Below, in pieces: positions 8,940-19,040 of a stretch of 33,717 nucleotides of DNA (position 1 is its first letter; the number at the start of each line of letters is the position of its first letter). The notes under the pieces were generated by a model. That model was not told the DNA's origin. It did not search any database and worked only from the letters and a program-made list of their open reading frames with translations. The DNA is from Pseudopyrenochaeta lycopersici (lineage: Eukaryota > Ascomycota > Dothideomycetes > Pleosporales > Pseudopyrenochaetaceae), in assembly GCA_003313425.1 (NCBI GenBank), contig NHZP01000124.1, positions 1 to 33,717 of the forward strand, read 5' to 3'. Made by a program: the position numbers and the translations under genes.

Positions 8940-9251
8940 TGCGCAACAGAGTGCCTAGTCCCTGTGTCTATGTCCATACACCAATCAAAGAATCGATTGA
9001 GAGAGTAGTGGGGGCAAGGGTGCCTCCCACGTGTAACCCAGCGTCAAACGACCCGCACCGTCCGTGCTCTGGCTTACTTACAGGGGCTTTTGCCCTAAAC
9101 TACGAGTAGTTTACCGCTTCGCTACTCGCTCCACTCGTGGCAACGCATACGATGTAAAGTGGCAAGGGTAACCAGCGCAAGGCTGGTGACCACTTGACAA
9201 CTTTCTAGTGAAAGGAATCATATATAGGCAAAACGCCACACTAGAAAGTTG
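8940..9251. repeat. Hairpin block and palindromic core 6 (long form)
   Basis: CAATC-aaagaat-CGATTG, the GTGGGGGCA...CTCCCAC hairpin, GTC-aaac-GAC, AAACTA-cgag-TAGTTT, CCAGC-gcaag-GCTGG and core 9198-9251 with inner GGC-aaaac-GCC. The segment after the core matches the one after core 2 almost base for base, with T-run 9335-9343. Confidence 0.8.
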
Positions 9252-9565
9252 AGTCGGGGCCCGTGCCCCCCCATGTGCCACATCTCCTGCTGACTCGGCG
9301 TGCCCTCCAGCCACACGGAAAATGGACTTACGCATTTTTTTTTCTTTGGAGATGGTGTTCCATCCTAAGGATGTGGACGCCCTTCATAACTGAACGACAC
9401 GCAATACACAACGACAATAATGTACACATTACCATAACACAGTTAAATAAAATAACTCATACCTACACTCTGTTACTATAACCTACTATTACATTATACA
9501 CTGTATAAACGCACCTTGTACTCTTTACGTCTGTACAGCCAAAGAAATTCCATACCAAAACGCCA
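9252..9565. other. Cassette spacer and possible lost 3' coding end
   Basis: The first 110 bp are essentially identical to 2950-3060 downstream of core 2. The rest is AT-rich. The gene to the right stops before the usual SDAVG end, and the sequence at about 9490-9565 may be its decayed tail. No other gene is supported. Confidence 0.4.
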
Positions 9566-10315
9566 TCACATCGTCCTAACAACCCAGACAGGTTTATCAG
9601 GGTCCACCTGCGCATCAAAGCTTCGAAGCCGACCGTCGCTACTCCCAGTGCAATCAGGGCATACTTCATGCATACAACATACACAGAAGGCGCCTCCACG
9701 AAAACCGCCACCAACGAGAACATCAACTGCGCGCTCCCACTGCTTACACTCCAAGCAGCCTCTTACTAAAGGCTCAAAGGCTACGCCCCATTTAGCGCGC
9801 CCCAAAATATTGGTCACCACAGCATCCAACGACCGTTGACTAAGCTTAGCATGAAAGAGAGTCTCCCTGACAGCGCATCCACACCAGGGCCCTCCAAGGA
9901 CCTGCACAACAATGTGAGACGAGGGACTACGTTCTCCAAAGACGCCTTCGCCTTCAGCAGTCTCCAAAGCCCGCCACCTGTTCTTCCCCACAGGCCGTAG
10001 GGGCAACCGAGTCAACCACCACGTAGCACGGTTTGCGGACACAACGCAGACCAACGACACATCCTGTTCCACCAAAGCTGTGTGTCTATCAGTTGGGCTC
10101 CCCAACTTCTTCCGTGTCTAGAAAGGATAATAAAAGAGACACTTACCAGGCACGTGATCTCTCACGAACCGTACTTCGTCAGCGTCCTCCAGCCTGACCA
10201 CTGCGTCTGGCATAGGCCACGTATTCAGCCAAACAGAAAAGCTTCTCAGCAGTCGCGCCGCATCCTCGCATGACGTCCTTCGTTCCGAGACCCATTCAGA
10301 CAACGTCCTCTTCAT
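9566..10315 (-). CDS. Divergent family A protein, 226 aa, C-terminally short
   Basis: Exons 10315-10147 and 10077-9566, intron 10078-10146 (69 nt; GTAAGT, branch ACTGAT, ACACAG). It keeps VRDHVP at the splice, ALVEQDVSL, WW near the TKESG position and a CVCCMHEVCPDC cluster with the exact CxCx5CxxC spacing, although little else matches its sisters. The WFxGxSDAVG end is missing: the frame stops at 9566 just after the WVV segment. Exon 1 from the ATG at 10315 shares no EGSS or PFxGT motif with sisters. The TATA box lies about 175 bp upstream, so a different or additional first exon starting near 10460 is possible. Confidence 0.6.
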
Positions 10316-10489
10316 AGCTCCGCAATGTTAACAAGAAAAGTGCCTATAGAGACACTCTCACGGCTACGATCCACATCAAACCACTTCCGTGTCGCGCGCA
10401 AAATGCGTCCCACCAGGAAACAGCATACGCTGCAGTAAGAGAATCCCCCAGGGGAATAGAGCCCATGCGCGGGAGAGGGGGCTCCCCTC

Positions 10490-10535
10490 TTATACATCTC
10501 TGTCTTGCGCAATGCCAAGACCACCTAGTCCCTAG
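10490..10535 (-). promoter_or_regulatory. Array promoter (divergent family A gene)
   Basis: CTAGGGACTAG at 10525-10535 and a GTATAAGAG TATA-like site near 10491. The distance to the proposed ATG (about 175 bp) is longer than in other cassettes. Confidence 0.5.
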
Positions 10536-10816
10536 CAGGCAATGTGGTGCCCCGTCCCTGCGTCTACATTCATAGACCAATCAGAATAAAATTCCGAAAA
10601 AGAGTGGGCAAACCAAGGTCAAACGACCCGCACCGTCCGTGCTCTGGCTTACTTACAGGGGCTTATGCCTCTAGTCTTATTCAAGACTAACCCTTCGGTA
10701 CTCGTTCCACTCGTTGGCAACGCATACGTGTAAAGTGTCGAGGGTCTCCAGCGCAAGGCTGGTGACCACTTGACAACTTTCTAGTGAAAGGAATCATATA
10801 TAGCACTCGAAAGTTG
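10536..10816. repeat. Hairpin block and palindromic core 7 (short form)
   Basis: Contains TAGTCTT-attc-AAGACTA where core 3 has TAGGCTT/AAGCCTA and core 6 has AAACTA/TAGTTT, a clear compensated stem. GGTC-aaac-GACC, CCAGC-gcaag-GCTGG and the short-loop core (10774-10816, closing CACTCGAAAGTTG) follow. T-run 10934-10949. Confidence 0.8.
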
Positions 10817-11226
10817 TCGGAGAGGCCTGTGCGCACAATCTGCGCCACAGCAACCCATGTCTGCGCTCTCTCGAGCCACACCCCCAGGTGACTCAGCCTG
10901 TCTTCCAGCCACAACAAAATTGGACTTAGCCAATTTTTATTTTTTTTTTGGAGAGATGGTGTTCCATCCTGAGGGCTCCCACCCTTACTGACCGAGCTCC
11001 GCACCACGATTTCTTCGTTCTTTTTTTTTTTGGCTTCTGTACAGAACCTACATATCTTAGTTAGTCTAGCTTATACTATGTAGGGTACGTATTTAAGTAC
11101 ATTTGTCTTTGGGAATGCGTGCCTCCTACGTTATAACTCACCCGATCTAGGCTACCGCTCTATCCATATACTAATGCCGTTCCATAAGGTAAACAGGCTA
11201 CCTCCTCTCTTAACGATACACCCGCT
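10817..11226. other. Cassette spacer
   Basis: CTGTG-CGCA-caatc-TGCG-CCACAG hairpin (the compensated version of CGCG/CGCG in other copies), AAATTGG/CCAATTT hairpin plus T-run, GAGGG...CCCTT hairpin, then AT-rich spacer. No gene supported. Confidence 0.45.
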
Positions 11227-12004
11227 CTACGAACAACTCAGCCAGTCTGCGTCCTGCGGTTTTCGTATTCCAATAGCGTCGCTGAGTCCAGTAAACCAAT
11301 CTCCCTCTCCAAACGGCCATACACCGTAAAATCGATCTAGTCGATGAAATCGTGGCGGGGAATCGTCTACCGATACACAAGGCTTACACATCTTATCCTG
11401 TGTGCACCCACAGTCCACGCTGGTGCTGTACCACCCATTATCCAACAGGTGCAGCACTTCGTCAACAACAAAAGCATCCACTAACTGGCCTTCCGGCGTT
11501 GTGATAAGAGGTAGAATGCGCCGTATAAGCACATCAAGGGCCTCTACTGAGAGCTCCGCAAATACAACTAGACTCCGCACTGCCCCATACCTGAGGATGT
11601 CCACCTTAAGGACCAGGAGCGACTGCCGGGTCCCACCCTCTGCAATAAACTGCTCATACTCATCTAGACACGTCCTGTGCTGTTCCTCTACACACTGCCA
11701 ATGAGGCTGCCCGCTCTCCTTGGTTACCCACCAGGAACACCTTCCCGACGCATTCATGCTGAGCGTAAGAGACACACCGCGTTCCACTAAACCTGTTACT
11801 CCGTGAGTTGGCCTGACCAACTTCTCCCGTGTTTAGAAGACAAAGACACTGACTGTGCACGTGATCCCTCACCAGCTGCTGTTCCATGGGTGTCCCTACG
11901 GACAATGCGGAAGAACTTCCTTCCTGCAACCCATCTATAAGAGATGGGGACAAACTCATGCTAGAGGCAGCCGCCTGTCTATCGTCCATAGTACACGACT
12001 CCAT
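11227..12004 (-). CDS. Family A protein of unknown function, 238 aa
   Basis: Exons 12004-11854 and 11792-11227, intron 11793-11853 (61 nt) with the unusual donor GTCAGT, branch AACTCAC and acceptor AACAG. Exon 1 carries LIDGLQEGSSSALSVGT and ends VRDHVH. Exon 2 has SLVERGVSLT, WWVTKESGQP, VVFAELSVEALDVLIRRILP, CGCTQDKMCKPC and WFTGLSDAIG. All family hallmarks are intact. The region AEGGTRQSLLVLKVD is shared with the gene at 3299-4081, suggesting sequence exchange. Confidence 0.8.
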
Positions 12005-12077
12005 CGGAAAGCAAAACAAGGAAAAAGTTTCCTTAAGGAATGTAGAACCACTCCATGCCAACAGATCCTCTGTTGTA

Positions 12078-12125
12078 ATTATATAGATATCTACCATGGT
12101 CTCCGCCAAGGAATACTAGTCCCTA
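12078..12125 (-). promoter_or_regulatory. Array promoter (gene 11227-12004)
   Basis: CTATATAAT at 12078-12086 and CTAGGGACTAG at 12115-12125. The 12060-12120 block is nearly identical to that before the gene at 15940-16721. Confidence 0.65.
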
Positions 12126-12419
12126 GTGGGCGAAGAAACGCACACTCCCTATGTCTACATTCATAGACCAATCAGACAACTGATTGAAAAAAAAAGTGGG
12201 CAAGCAGCGATCCGATGATCAGCACGCGCCCGTGCTCTGCTATGCTTAGTAAGTGCATTGCCTCTAAACTAATTCTAGTTTAACCCTTCGGTACTCGTTC
12301 CACTCGTTGGCAAAGCTTACATGTAAAGTGACAAGGGTAAGGAGCGCAAGGCTCCTGACCACTTGACAACTTTCTAGTGAAAGGAATCATATATAGGCTG
12401 CGCCACACTAGAAAAGTTG
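12126..12419. repeat. Hairpin block and palindromic core 8 (short form)
   Basis: CAATCAG-acaa-CTGATTG, GATC-cgat-GATC (replacing GTC/GAC), GCACG-cgcc-CGTGC, AAACTA-attc-TAGTTT, AGGAGC/GCTCCT and core 12367-12419 with inner GGC-tgc-GCC and one additional A in the closing arm. T-run 12505-12513. Confidence 0.8.
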
Positions 12420-12799
12420 TCAGGGAGGCCCGTGCCCCCCCATGTGCCACATCTCCATGTGACTCTGCATGGCCCTCCAGCCACAGGGAAAATGGACTTA
12501 CGCATTTTTTTTTCGAAGGTTCGACGTTCCATCTTAAGGGTTCACACCCTTCGTTCTTCTAACCAGCCTGCTATGCCTGCTACTCCTACATTAGCTTTCT
12601 CTTCTATTAAAAGAAGATAAATAAACTAAATATAAAAATATGTACCTACTACGATATACAAATAGACTACACTGTATGAAAAAAAGCTACACTACTCTAT
12701 AATGCCCTAAGAATAACAACATAAGCATACGCTTTATCCAAAATCTATACGATTGACATTACCATAGAAAACTTTTACCATAGAGAAGGCAAAAAGATA
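12420..12799. other. Cassette spacer
   Basis: GGCCCGTGCCCCCC hairpin-forming start, AAATG-gactta-CGCATTT with T-run, AAGGG...CCCTT, then AT-rich spacer. No gene supported. Confidence 0.45.
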
Positions 12800-13584
12800 T
12801 CATTCTGAGGAATACTCGGTGAGGCAAGACAGCCAATCCTCTCCTGACGGTTGTATCATGCCTACCGCATCACTGACCCCAGTGAACCAGTCTCGCTTGA
12901 AAAACGGCCATACACTCAAAAATTGGTCGCAAAAAACGAACCGAGCAAGCGCATACTCTAACGATGCGCAAGGCGAACACATCCTGTGCAGCGTGCATGC
13001 GCAGTCCACCCGCGTAGAAAAACCACCTCGGGACAGTATATCAAACAATGCCTCCACAACATAAGCCTCTACCATCCGCCCATCTGGCAGGATGAGAAGG
13101 GGTACTATGCGCTGCACAACCACATCCAGCGCCTCTAGGGAGAGCTCCGCAAATGCAACGATTGTATCCCTCTCGTTCTGATACACCGTCTCCACCTTCA
13201 CGACAAGAAATGCCTTTAGGGTACCCCCCAAGGCACAGAATTCCTTACGAGCGTTTAAACACCCCGTGTGCTGTTCCTCCACACACTCGGTAGGAAGGCG
13301 TCCGCTCTCCTTGGTTAGCCACCAAGATTGTTCTCCCGACAATTCCATACAGAAGGTAAGGGACACAGAGTCCTCCACTAACTCTGTGATGAGGTTAGTT
13401 GGGAAGGGCCCAACGTGAGAAACCAAAGTAGATACCTACCAGGCACGCGACTCCGCAGGTATTCAATGTTTGCAACTGTCCCAGGAAAGGGCTCCCCCCT
13501 CTGACCCGGCCGAAGCTGGTCGACTGACGGCAAATGACTATTATCCGTAGTCCCTACACTATCTACTACCTGTAGCGATTCCAT
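12800..13584 (-). CDS. Family A protein of unknown function, 242 aa
   Basis: Exons 13584-13440 and 13383-12800 with a textbook 56-nt intron (13384-13439): donor GTAGGT, branch ACTAAC, acceptor CACAG. Exon 1 is the second type, with GQRGEPFPGTVANIEYLRSR instead of LQEGSS. Exon 2 has LVEDSVSLT, WWLTKESGRLP, CACTLHRMCSPC and WFTGVSDAVGMIQPSG. The EEQHTGCL region matches the gene at 4885-5675 although its exon 1 does not, which suggests exon-level mixing. Confidence 0.8.
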
Positions 13585-13654
13585 CGTAGTGCAAAAAGAG
13601 CACAAAGTCCCTTAGGGGAGTGCAACACCTCCGTGCCAACAGAGACACTGTTGT

Positions 13655-13701
13655 TATATATGTCCCTGTCTTGAGCGCTGCCAAGACACACTAGTCCCTA
13701 G
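13655..13701 (-). promoter_or_regulatory. Array promoter (gene 12800-13584)
   Basis: TATATA at 13655-13661 and CTAGGGACTAG at 13691-13701 on the minus strand, with TTGGCAGCGCTCAAGAC between. Confidence 0.65.
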
Positions 13702-13994
13702 AGAGCAACTAAGTGCACATTCCATGATATTATCTCCATAGACCAATCACAGTACTGATTGGAAAAAGAGTGGGCAACCCTGCGGTCATCTGACTCACAC
13801 GGTCCGTGCTGCGTGTTGCTTACCAGGGCTCTTGCCTCTAAACTAATTCTAGTTTACCGCTTCGCTACTCGTTCCACTCGCGGGCAGAGCTTAAGATAAA
13901 GTTGCAAGGGCTGGCAGCGCAAGGCTGCCGACCACTTGCTCAACTTTCTAGTGAAAGGAATCATATATAGGCGGTTCGCCACACTAGAAAGTTG
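13702..13994. repeat. Hairpin block and palindromic core 9 (short form)
   Basis: CCAATCA-cagtac-TGATTGG, CACGG-t-CCGTG, AAACTA-attc-TAGTTT, GGCAGC-gcaag-GCTGCC, and core 13941-13994 in the TTGCTCAAC variant paired upstream with AAAGTTGCAAG, as in core 5. The inner hairpin is GGCG-gtt-CGCC, another loop version. T-run 14078-14083. Confidence 0.8.
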
Positions 13995-14319
13995 AGTCGG
14001 GGCCTGTGCCCCCTCCATGCGCCACACTCCATGTGACCCAACGTGACTTCCAGCCACAACAAAATCGGACTTACGCATTTTTTGAAAAATAATTTTCAAT
14101 GTTCCATCCCAGGGCGTCCACACCCTTACCAAATTCAGCCTACGCCAACAGCAACGATTGTTCCAAAAACACCACTCCATGCCTAAAAATACTGCGTCCA
14201 ACAAAAACCTCAGGTATTTCAAAAAGTACTATAAGACAATACTATTAGCCATACACGGACTACACCAATATCAATCCCAATACTACACAAACGTACCTGT
14301 GCATATCCACCTATCTACG
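13995..14319. other. Cassette spacer
   Basis: GGGGCctgtGCCCC hairpin, GACTTACGCATTTTTT segment, GGGCG...CCCTT, then AT-rich sequence. The last stretch (about 14286-14319) matches 19014-19040 beside a related gene. No gene supported. Confidence 0.45.
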
Positions 14320-15136
14320 CTACACGTATTGAACAAAATAAGGGTCTCCAAGATAACCAAAACCATCATCTAAGCATTTAAGCCAGTTCTGTCCTGATGG
14401 TTGTATTTCTCCTACCGCATCGCTAATCCCAGCGAACCAGTCAAGCTTTCCAAACGCCCATACACGGGAAAATCCATCTAAGCGAACAAACCTCGATGAA
14501 ATCCGGTGTGCACACACACAAGGCTCACACTGTGTGTAGAAGGTACATGCGCAGTCGACCCGCGTACTATAGTACCCGAAGCGCAGTCGATAGAACAACG
14601 CCTCCACATCTTCGATATCCAGCCTCTCCCCCGACGGCGTTGCGATAAGAGGTAAAATGCGCTGCAAAAGCACATCAAAGGCCTCTACCGAAAGCTCCGC
14701 AAACACAACAGAACTCCGCACTTGATCCCTGGCCAGGGTATCCACCTTGAGCACAAGGACCGACTGTGCTCTACCGCCTCGTTCACAGAACTCCTTGTAG
14801 TCTTCCAGACACTCTGTATGGTCCCAAGAAACGCATTCGCTAGGAAGGCATCCGCTCTCCTTGGTGAGCCACCAAGATTGTTTTCCCGACAGTTCCACAT
14901 GAACGGTAAGAGAAACAGAGTCCTCCACAAACTCTGTCATCATGTTAGTTGGGGAGGGCCCAACCTGAGAAAAGAAGTAGATACCTACTAGGAATGTGCC
15001 TCCGCACCTCTTGAATGTTTGCCGCTGTCCCAGCGAAGGGGGAGCCCCTCTGACCCGGCAGAAGCGTGTCCAGTGACAGTAAATGACCGTCACCTGTAAC
15101 CTCTACAGTACTGCCCTGTCCCAGGAGCGACCCCAT
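14320..15136 (-). CDS. Family A protein of unknown function, 253 aa
   Basis: Exons 15136-14989 and 14933-14320, intron 14934-14988 (55 nt; GTAGGT, ACTAAC, CAG). Exon 1 is the GQRGSPFAGTAANIQEV type. Exon 2 has KFVEDSVSLT, WWLTKESGCLP, CACTFYTQCEPC and WFAGISDAVGEIQPSG, with a C-terminal extension ending DPYFVQYV. The middle and 3' end are almost identical to the gene at 19041-19865, whereas the segment just after the intron matches the gene at 12800-13584. It is therefore a mosaic. Confidence 0.8.
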
Positions 15137-15220
15137 CGCATTGTAAAAGCAAATAATAAAAGAGAATGTTCATTCCCTACAAACAGTAACACTCCGTGAA
15201 CGGGGAAGGGGCTCCCCTCT

Positions 15221-15268
15221 TATATATCGATGTCCATGCTATCTTCGCCAAGACCACCTAGTCCCTAG
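15221..15268 (-). promoter_or_regulatory. Array promoter (gene 14320-15136)
   Basis: ATATATA at 15221-15227 and CTAGGGACTAG at 15258-15268. The start site region carries GGGGAAGGGGCTCCCC, also seen near 23110 and 10475. Confidence 0.65.
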
Positions 15269-15548
15269 ATAGCAGAGCGCTGCTCCCTCCATGTCTCTAT
15301 GTACATAGACCAATCAGACTAAAGATCTGAGAAAATGTGGGCAAGCAGTGATCAGATGATCAGCACGCGCCCGTGCTCTGCGTTGCTTACTAAGTGCATG
15401 CCCCTAAACTAATTCTAGTTTACCGCTTCGCTACTCGTTCCACTCGCCGGCCCTGCTTAATTGTAAAGTGACAAGGGTAGGCAGCACGAGGCTGCCGACC
15501 ACTTGACAACTTTCTAGTGAAAGGAATCATATATACACAAGAAAGTTG
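15269..15548. repeat. Hairpin block and palindromic core 10 (short form)
   Basis: GTCTCTATGTACATAGAC, TCAGA-ctaaaga-TCTGA, TGATCAGATGATCA, GCACG-cgcc-CGTGC, AAACTA-attc-TAGTTT, GGCAGC-acgag-GCTGCC and the shortest core (15507-15548, closing CACAAGAAAGTTG). T-run 15655-15662. Confidence 0.8.
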
Positions 15549-15939
15549 TCGGAGGGGCCCGTGCGCGCAACATTCGCGCCACAGCTGACTCTCCCGAGCC
15601 ACACCCATGTGACTTAGTGTGCCCTCCAGCCACTGTTCCTGTGGACTTAGCCAATTTTTTTTCCTGAGCGAAGGGCATCCACACCCTTACTAATCAAGCT
15701 TCGCACCACAACTTCTTTGATGTTCTTGCTTTCTACAAAACCTACACAATATAATCAGCATATATACTATAGTATAGAAACAGTTCATTAAAACAAAATA
15801 AATACAAGGACATACCTATTTACCATTACAACCTATTATACTACTTAGTATTGCAGAGCATACTAGATACTAAGGACAGAGACCCTCCTACTACTACCTC
15901 TGTCTGCGCCCTCCTACATCAAATTTACATTGATTGTAA
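15549..15939. other. Cassette spacer
   Basis: GTG-CGCG-...-CGCG-CCAC hairpin, GGACTTAGCCAATTTTTT segment, AAGGG...CCCTT hairpin, then AT-rich sequence. No gene supported. Confidence 0.45.
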
Positions 15940-16721
15940 CTACTGCCAAAGGCAACCTAACCAGTCCTCACCACCTGGGAGTATAACGCCTACCGCATCG
16001 CTGACCCCAGTGAACCAACTTTTGGCACTACATGGGTTGAGACACAGAAACCTCTTCTGCACGATAAACCGTGGCGGCATACACTTGGCCGATGCACAAG
16101 GCTCACACATCCTACCCGACATGCACCCGCAGTCTACCCGCGTACTGTAGTACCCTGAGCCTAACTCACACAGCAGCGCTTTAACAGCAAGGACGCCCGC
16201 CCTCTGCCCTTCTGGTAGGATGAGAAGGGGTAGGATGCGTTCCACGACCACATCGAGTGCCTCTACTGAAAGCTCCGCAAACACAACAGAGCTCCCCACC
16301 TGACCACAATCCGGATACAAGGTGTCCACCTTAAGAACCAGAAGGGACTGCAGCGTGCTAGTACCCTGTACACTACGCTCTCCAAACTCATCTAAGCAAA
16401 GCGCGTGCTGTTGCTCTAAGCACTGCCGTGGAGGTTGCCCACTCTCTTTGGTCACCCACCAGGAGTGTCTACCTAAAGAGTCCACGTGAACCGTGAGAGA
16501 CACATTGCGTTCCACAAGCTCTACTACTCCGTTAGTGGAGAGTCCCCCAACTTTCTGGTGAAAGGAAGTATCCACTTACCGTCCATGTGCCTCCGCACCC
16601 ATTGCAGATTGTTGGCTGTCCCAGGGAAGGGCTCCCCCTTGCTACCTGATACAAAGGTATCAAAAGATAACATACTACTAGCGGAGACCATAGTAGTACC
16701 GTACCTAGTATGCGACTCCAT
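15940..16721 (-). CDS. Family A protein of unknown function, 240 aa
   Basis: Exons 16721-16580 and 16520-15940, intron 16521-16579 (59 nt; GTAAGT, branch ACTAAC, acceptor TAGTAG). Exon 1 has VSGSKGEPFPGTANNLQWV. Exon 2 has ELVERNVSLT, WWVTKESGQPP, VVFAELSVEALDVVVERILP, LLILPEGQRAG, CGCMSGRMCEPC and WFTGVSDAVG. The LPEGQRA stretch is shared with the gene at 3299-4081. Confidence 0.8.
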
Positions 16722-16791
16722 CGCCGGGAAAAACCATAGTCCCTTAGAAGCGTGCAACACATCCGTGCTAACAGCAGAGACGCTGTTGTAA

Positions 16792-16839
16792 TTATATAGA
16801 TATCTACCATGGTCTCCGCCAAGGAATGCTAGTCCCTAG
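16792..16839 (-). promoter_or_regulatory. Array promoter (gene 15940-16721)
   Basis: TATATAAT near 16792-16799 and CTAGGGACTAG at 16829-16839. Confidence 0.65.
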
Positions 16840-17120
16840 TAAGCGAAGAAACGCACACTCCCTATGTCTACGTCCATAGACCAATCAGAAAGCTGATTGA
16901 AAGAAAATGCGGCACAGCAAGGTCAAGTGACCCGCACAGTCCGTGCTCTGCTCTGCTTACAGGGGGCAGCGCCTCTAAACTAATTCTAGTTTAACCCTTC
17001 GGTACTCCCTCCAGTCGTAGGCTCTGCTTAGATGTAAAGTGTCCAGGATCAGAAGCGCAAGGCTCCTGACCACTTGACAACTTTCTAGTGAAAGGAATCA
17101 TATATAGCACTCGAAAGTTG
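16840..17120. repeat. Hairpin block and palindromic core 11 (short form)
   Basis: CAATCAG-aaag-CTGATTG, GGTCA-ag-TGACC, GGGGC-agc-GCCTC, AAACTA-attc-TAGTTT and the short-loop core 17078-17120 (closing CACTCGAAAGTTG). From 17054 rightward the sequence matches 1293 onward. Confidence 0.8.
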
Positions 17121-17480
17121 ATTTCTGGTCTGTGCGCGCAGAATCCGCGCCACACCACCCCCTGTCCGCTCATCGCGCCACGCTGTCCCAACGTGACTGT
17201 CAGCCACACGCCCTGTGGACTTAGCAAATTTTTTTTGGAAATTCCATCTGAAGGGCTCACACCCTTAACAACTGAGCTCCGCACCCAACATTCTTTGCTC
17301 TTCTTCCCGAATCTACAAACCTTACATCGTACCATTAGTAACTATTCTATAGTTTTTGGGTTATCCTTATTTTAATGAATTTGGAATACTGTAAATAAAC
17401 AAAAAGTACTTACTATTACCAAATGTACTTTTTTTGGGTTACTACATCTTAACCTGTCTCTTACTAGATACGACTCTGAT

Positions 17481-18281
17481 AGACCACGTCTTCTTATAAC
17501 CATCTAGCTGTCCTATAGACATGACTGCTACTCCATAACCTTATGGCTGTACTACTCCTACTGTGTTGCTGATCCTACTCAACTACATACGCTTCCTATT
17601 GAGATAAACTCTATCAAATCCATTGGAATGGGAAAACCTCCCTGACGCGGGCCTTATGCGTCTGCAAGGCCTACAGAAACCGAACTCGTTACATCCGCAG
17701 TCTACACTGCTGAGGAGGTTTCTCTAGCAGTATATGGAGCATACTCCATCAAGCTCTACAGCGTCTGCCCTCTGCCCCGACGACAGAATGAGAAGGGGTA
17801 AAATACTCTGCAAGACGATGTCTAATGCCTCTAGAGAGAGCTTCGCAAATACAACGAGACAAAGAGTCTCGCCCTAGTAGTTCGTATCTGCCTTGAATAC
17901 AAGGAGCGACTGTTGCGTCCCTCCCTGTCTACAGAGTTCTCCGTAGCGGTGAAGACACTCCGTGTGTTTCTGCGAAATGCATTCGCGGGGAGGCTGCCCG
18001 CTCTCTTTGGTTACCCACCAATGTCGTCTGCCTGGCAAATCTGCCTAGGTAGTTAGTGACACACGCCGCTCCACTAGGGCTACTACTCTATCAGTTACAG
18101 TACCCAACTGATTGCGTGTCAGAAGAGAAAGATACTCACTGTGCACGTGATCTCTCAACGCTGTGGATGTCCCTACAGACACTGGGCAGCGACATCCTGC
18201 CTGTACCCCATCTACTATAGATAGGAGGGTGGTTGTGCAAGCGGACCCCGCAAAAGCACACTATCCAGTATGCGACCCCAT
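17481..18281 (-). pseudogene. Family A pseudogene (copy 2)
   Basis: Same lesions as copy 1 (stop at codon 7, TAG at 17874-17876, degraded end) but without the frameshift: the additional G near 17987 keeps the frame from WWVTKESGQPP through the QKHTECL region. The frameshift in copy 1 was therefore gained after the stops, or a G was inserted here. Confidence 0.8.
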
Positions 18282-18351
18282 CGCAAAGTAGAAATAAAAA
18301 AGGATCCCTCAAGGGACTGCCACACTCCGTAGAAACAGATCCTCTGTTGTT

Positions 18352-18400
18352 CCTATATACCTCTCTCTCTTGAGCGCTGCCAAGAAATACTAGTCCCTAG
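18352..18400 (-). promoter_or_regulatory. Array promoter (pseudogene copy 2)
   Basis: GTATATAG at about 18353-18361 and CTAGGGACTAG at 18390-18400, identical to copy 1. Confidence 0.6.
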
Positions 18401-18700
18401 TAAGCAATAGAATGCACATTCCATGACTCTATAGACATAGACCAATTAAATCATAGATTTAGCTGGAGTGGGGCCAAGAGTGTCTCCCACGTGCCCACAA
18501 CAGTCAGATGACCCGCACAGTCCGTGCTTTTGTAGGCTTACAAGGGGCAGAGGCCCTAGCCTACAAGTAGTCTAACACTCCGCTTCTCGTTCCACTCGTG
18601 GCCACAGCTTAAGGTAAAGTTACATGGGTCAGAAGCGCAAGGCTCCTGACCACTTGACAACTTTCTAGTGAAAGGAATCATATATAGCACAAGAAAGTTG
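18401..18700. repeat. Hairpin block and palindromic core 12 (long form)
   Basis: Same as block 2 up to the TATATAG in the core loop (18687). Then it switches to the CACAAGAAAGTTG closing arm and a different downstream spacer. This switch marks the edge of the duplicated cassette. T-run 18818-18833. Confidence 0.8.
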
Positions 18701-19040
18701 TCGGAGAGGCCTGTGCGCACAATCTGCGCCACAGCAACCCATGTCTGCGCTCTCCCGAGCCACACCCCCAGGTGACTCAGCATGGCCTCCAGCCACAACA
18801 AAATCGGACTTAGCCAATTTTTTATTTTTTTTTGAGAGGTTTGATGTTCCATCCCAAGGGCGCCCACACCCTTACTAATGAAGCTCCACACAATAAACAA
18901 CTACAATGGAATAACGTTCCTTACAAAATAAACAGTTCAACCAAACCTGTACACAATGTAAACATATTGACTACACCAATAAAAATCCCAATACTACACA
19001 ATACTACACAAACATACCTGTATATATCCACCTATCTACG
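18701..19040. other. Cassette spacer
   Basis: Starts like the spacer after core 7 (GGAGAGGCCTGTGCGCACAA), with GACTTAGCCAATTTTTT and a long T-run, then AT-rich sequence. The right end matches 14286-14319. No gene supported. Confidence 0.45.

Larger units (their letters stand above)
17054..18687. repeat. Duplicated whole cassette, copy 2
   Basis: 1634 nt matching 1293-2925 with an additional G at about 17987-17990. The spacer at 17121-17481 is therefore as described for 1360-1720 and holds no supported gene. Confidence 0.9.

Noticed and set aside
9060..9200. tRNA or tRNA-derived SINE within the hairpin block
   Set aside because: A GTTCCACTC stretch resembles a B box, but I found no consistent A box, acceptor stem or cloverleaf across copies.
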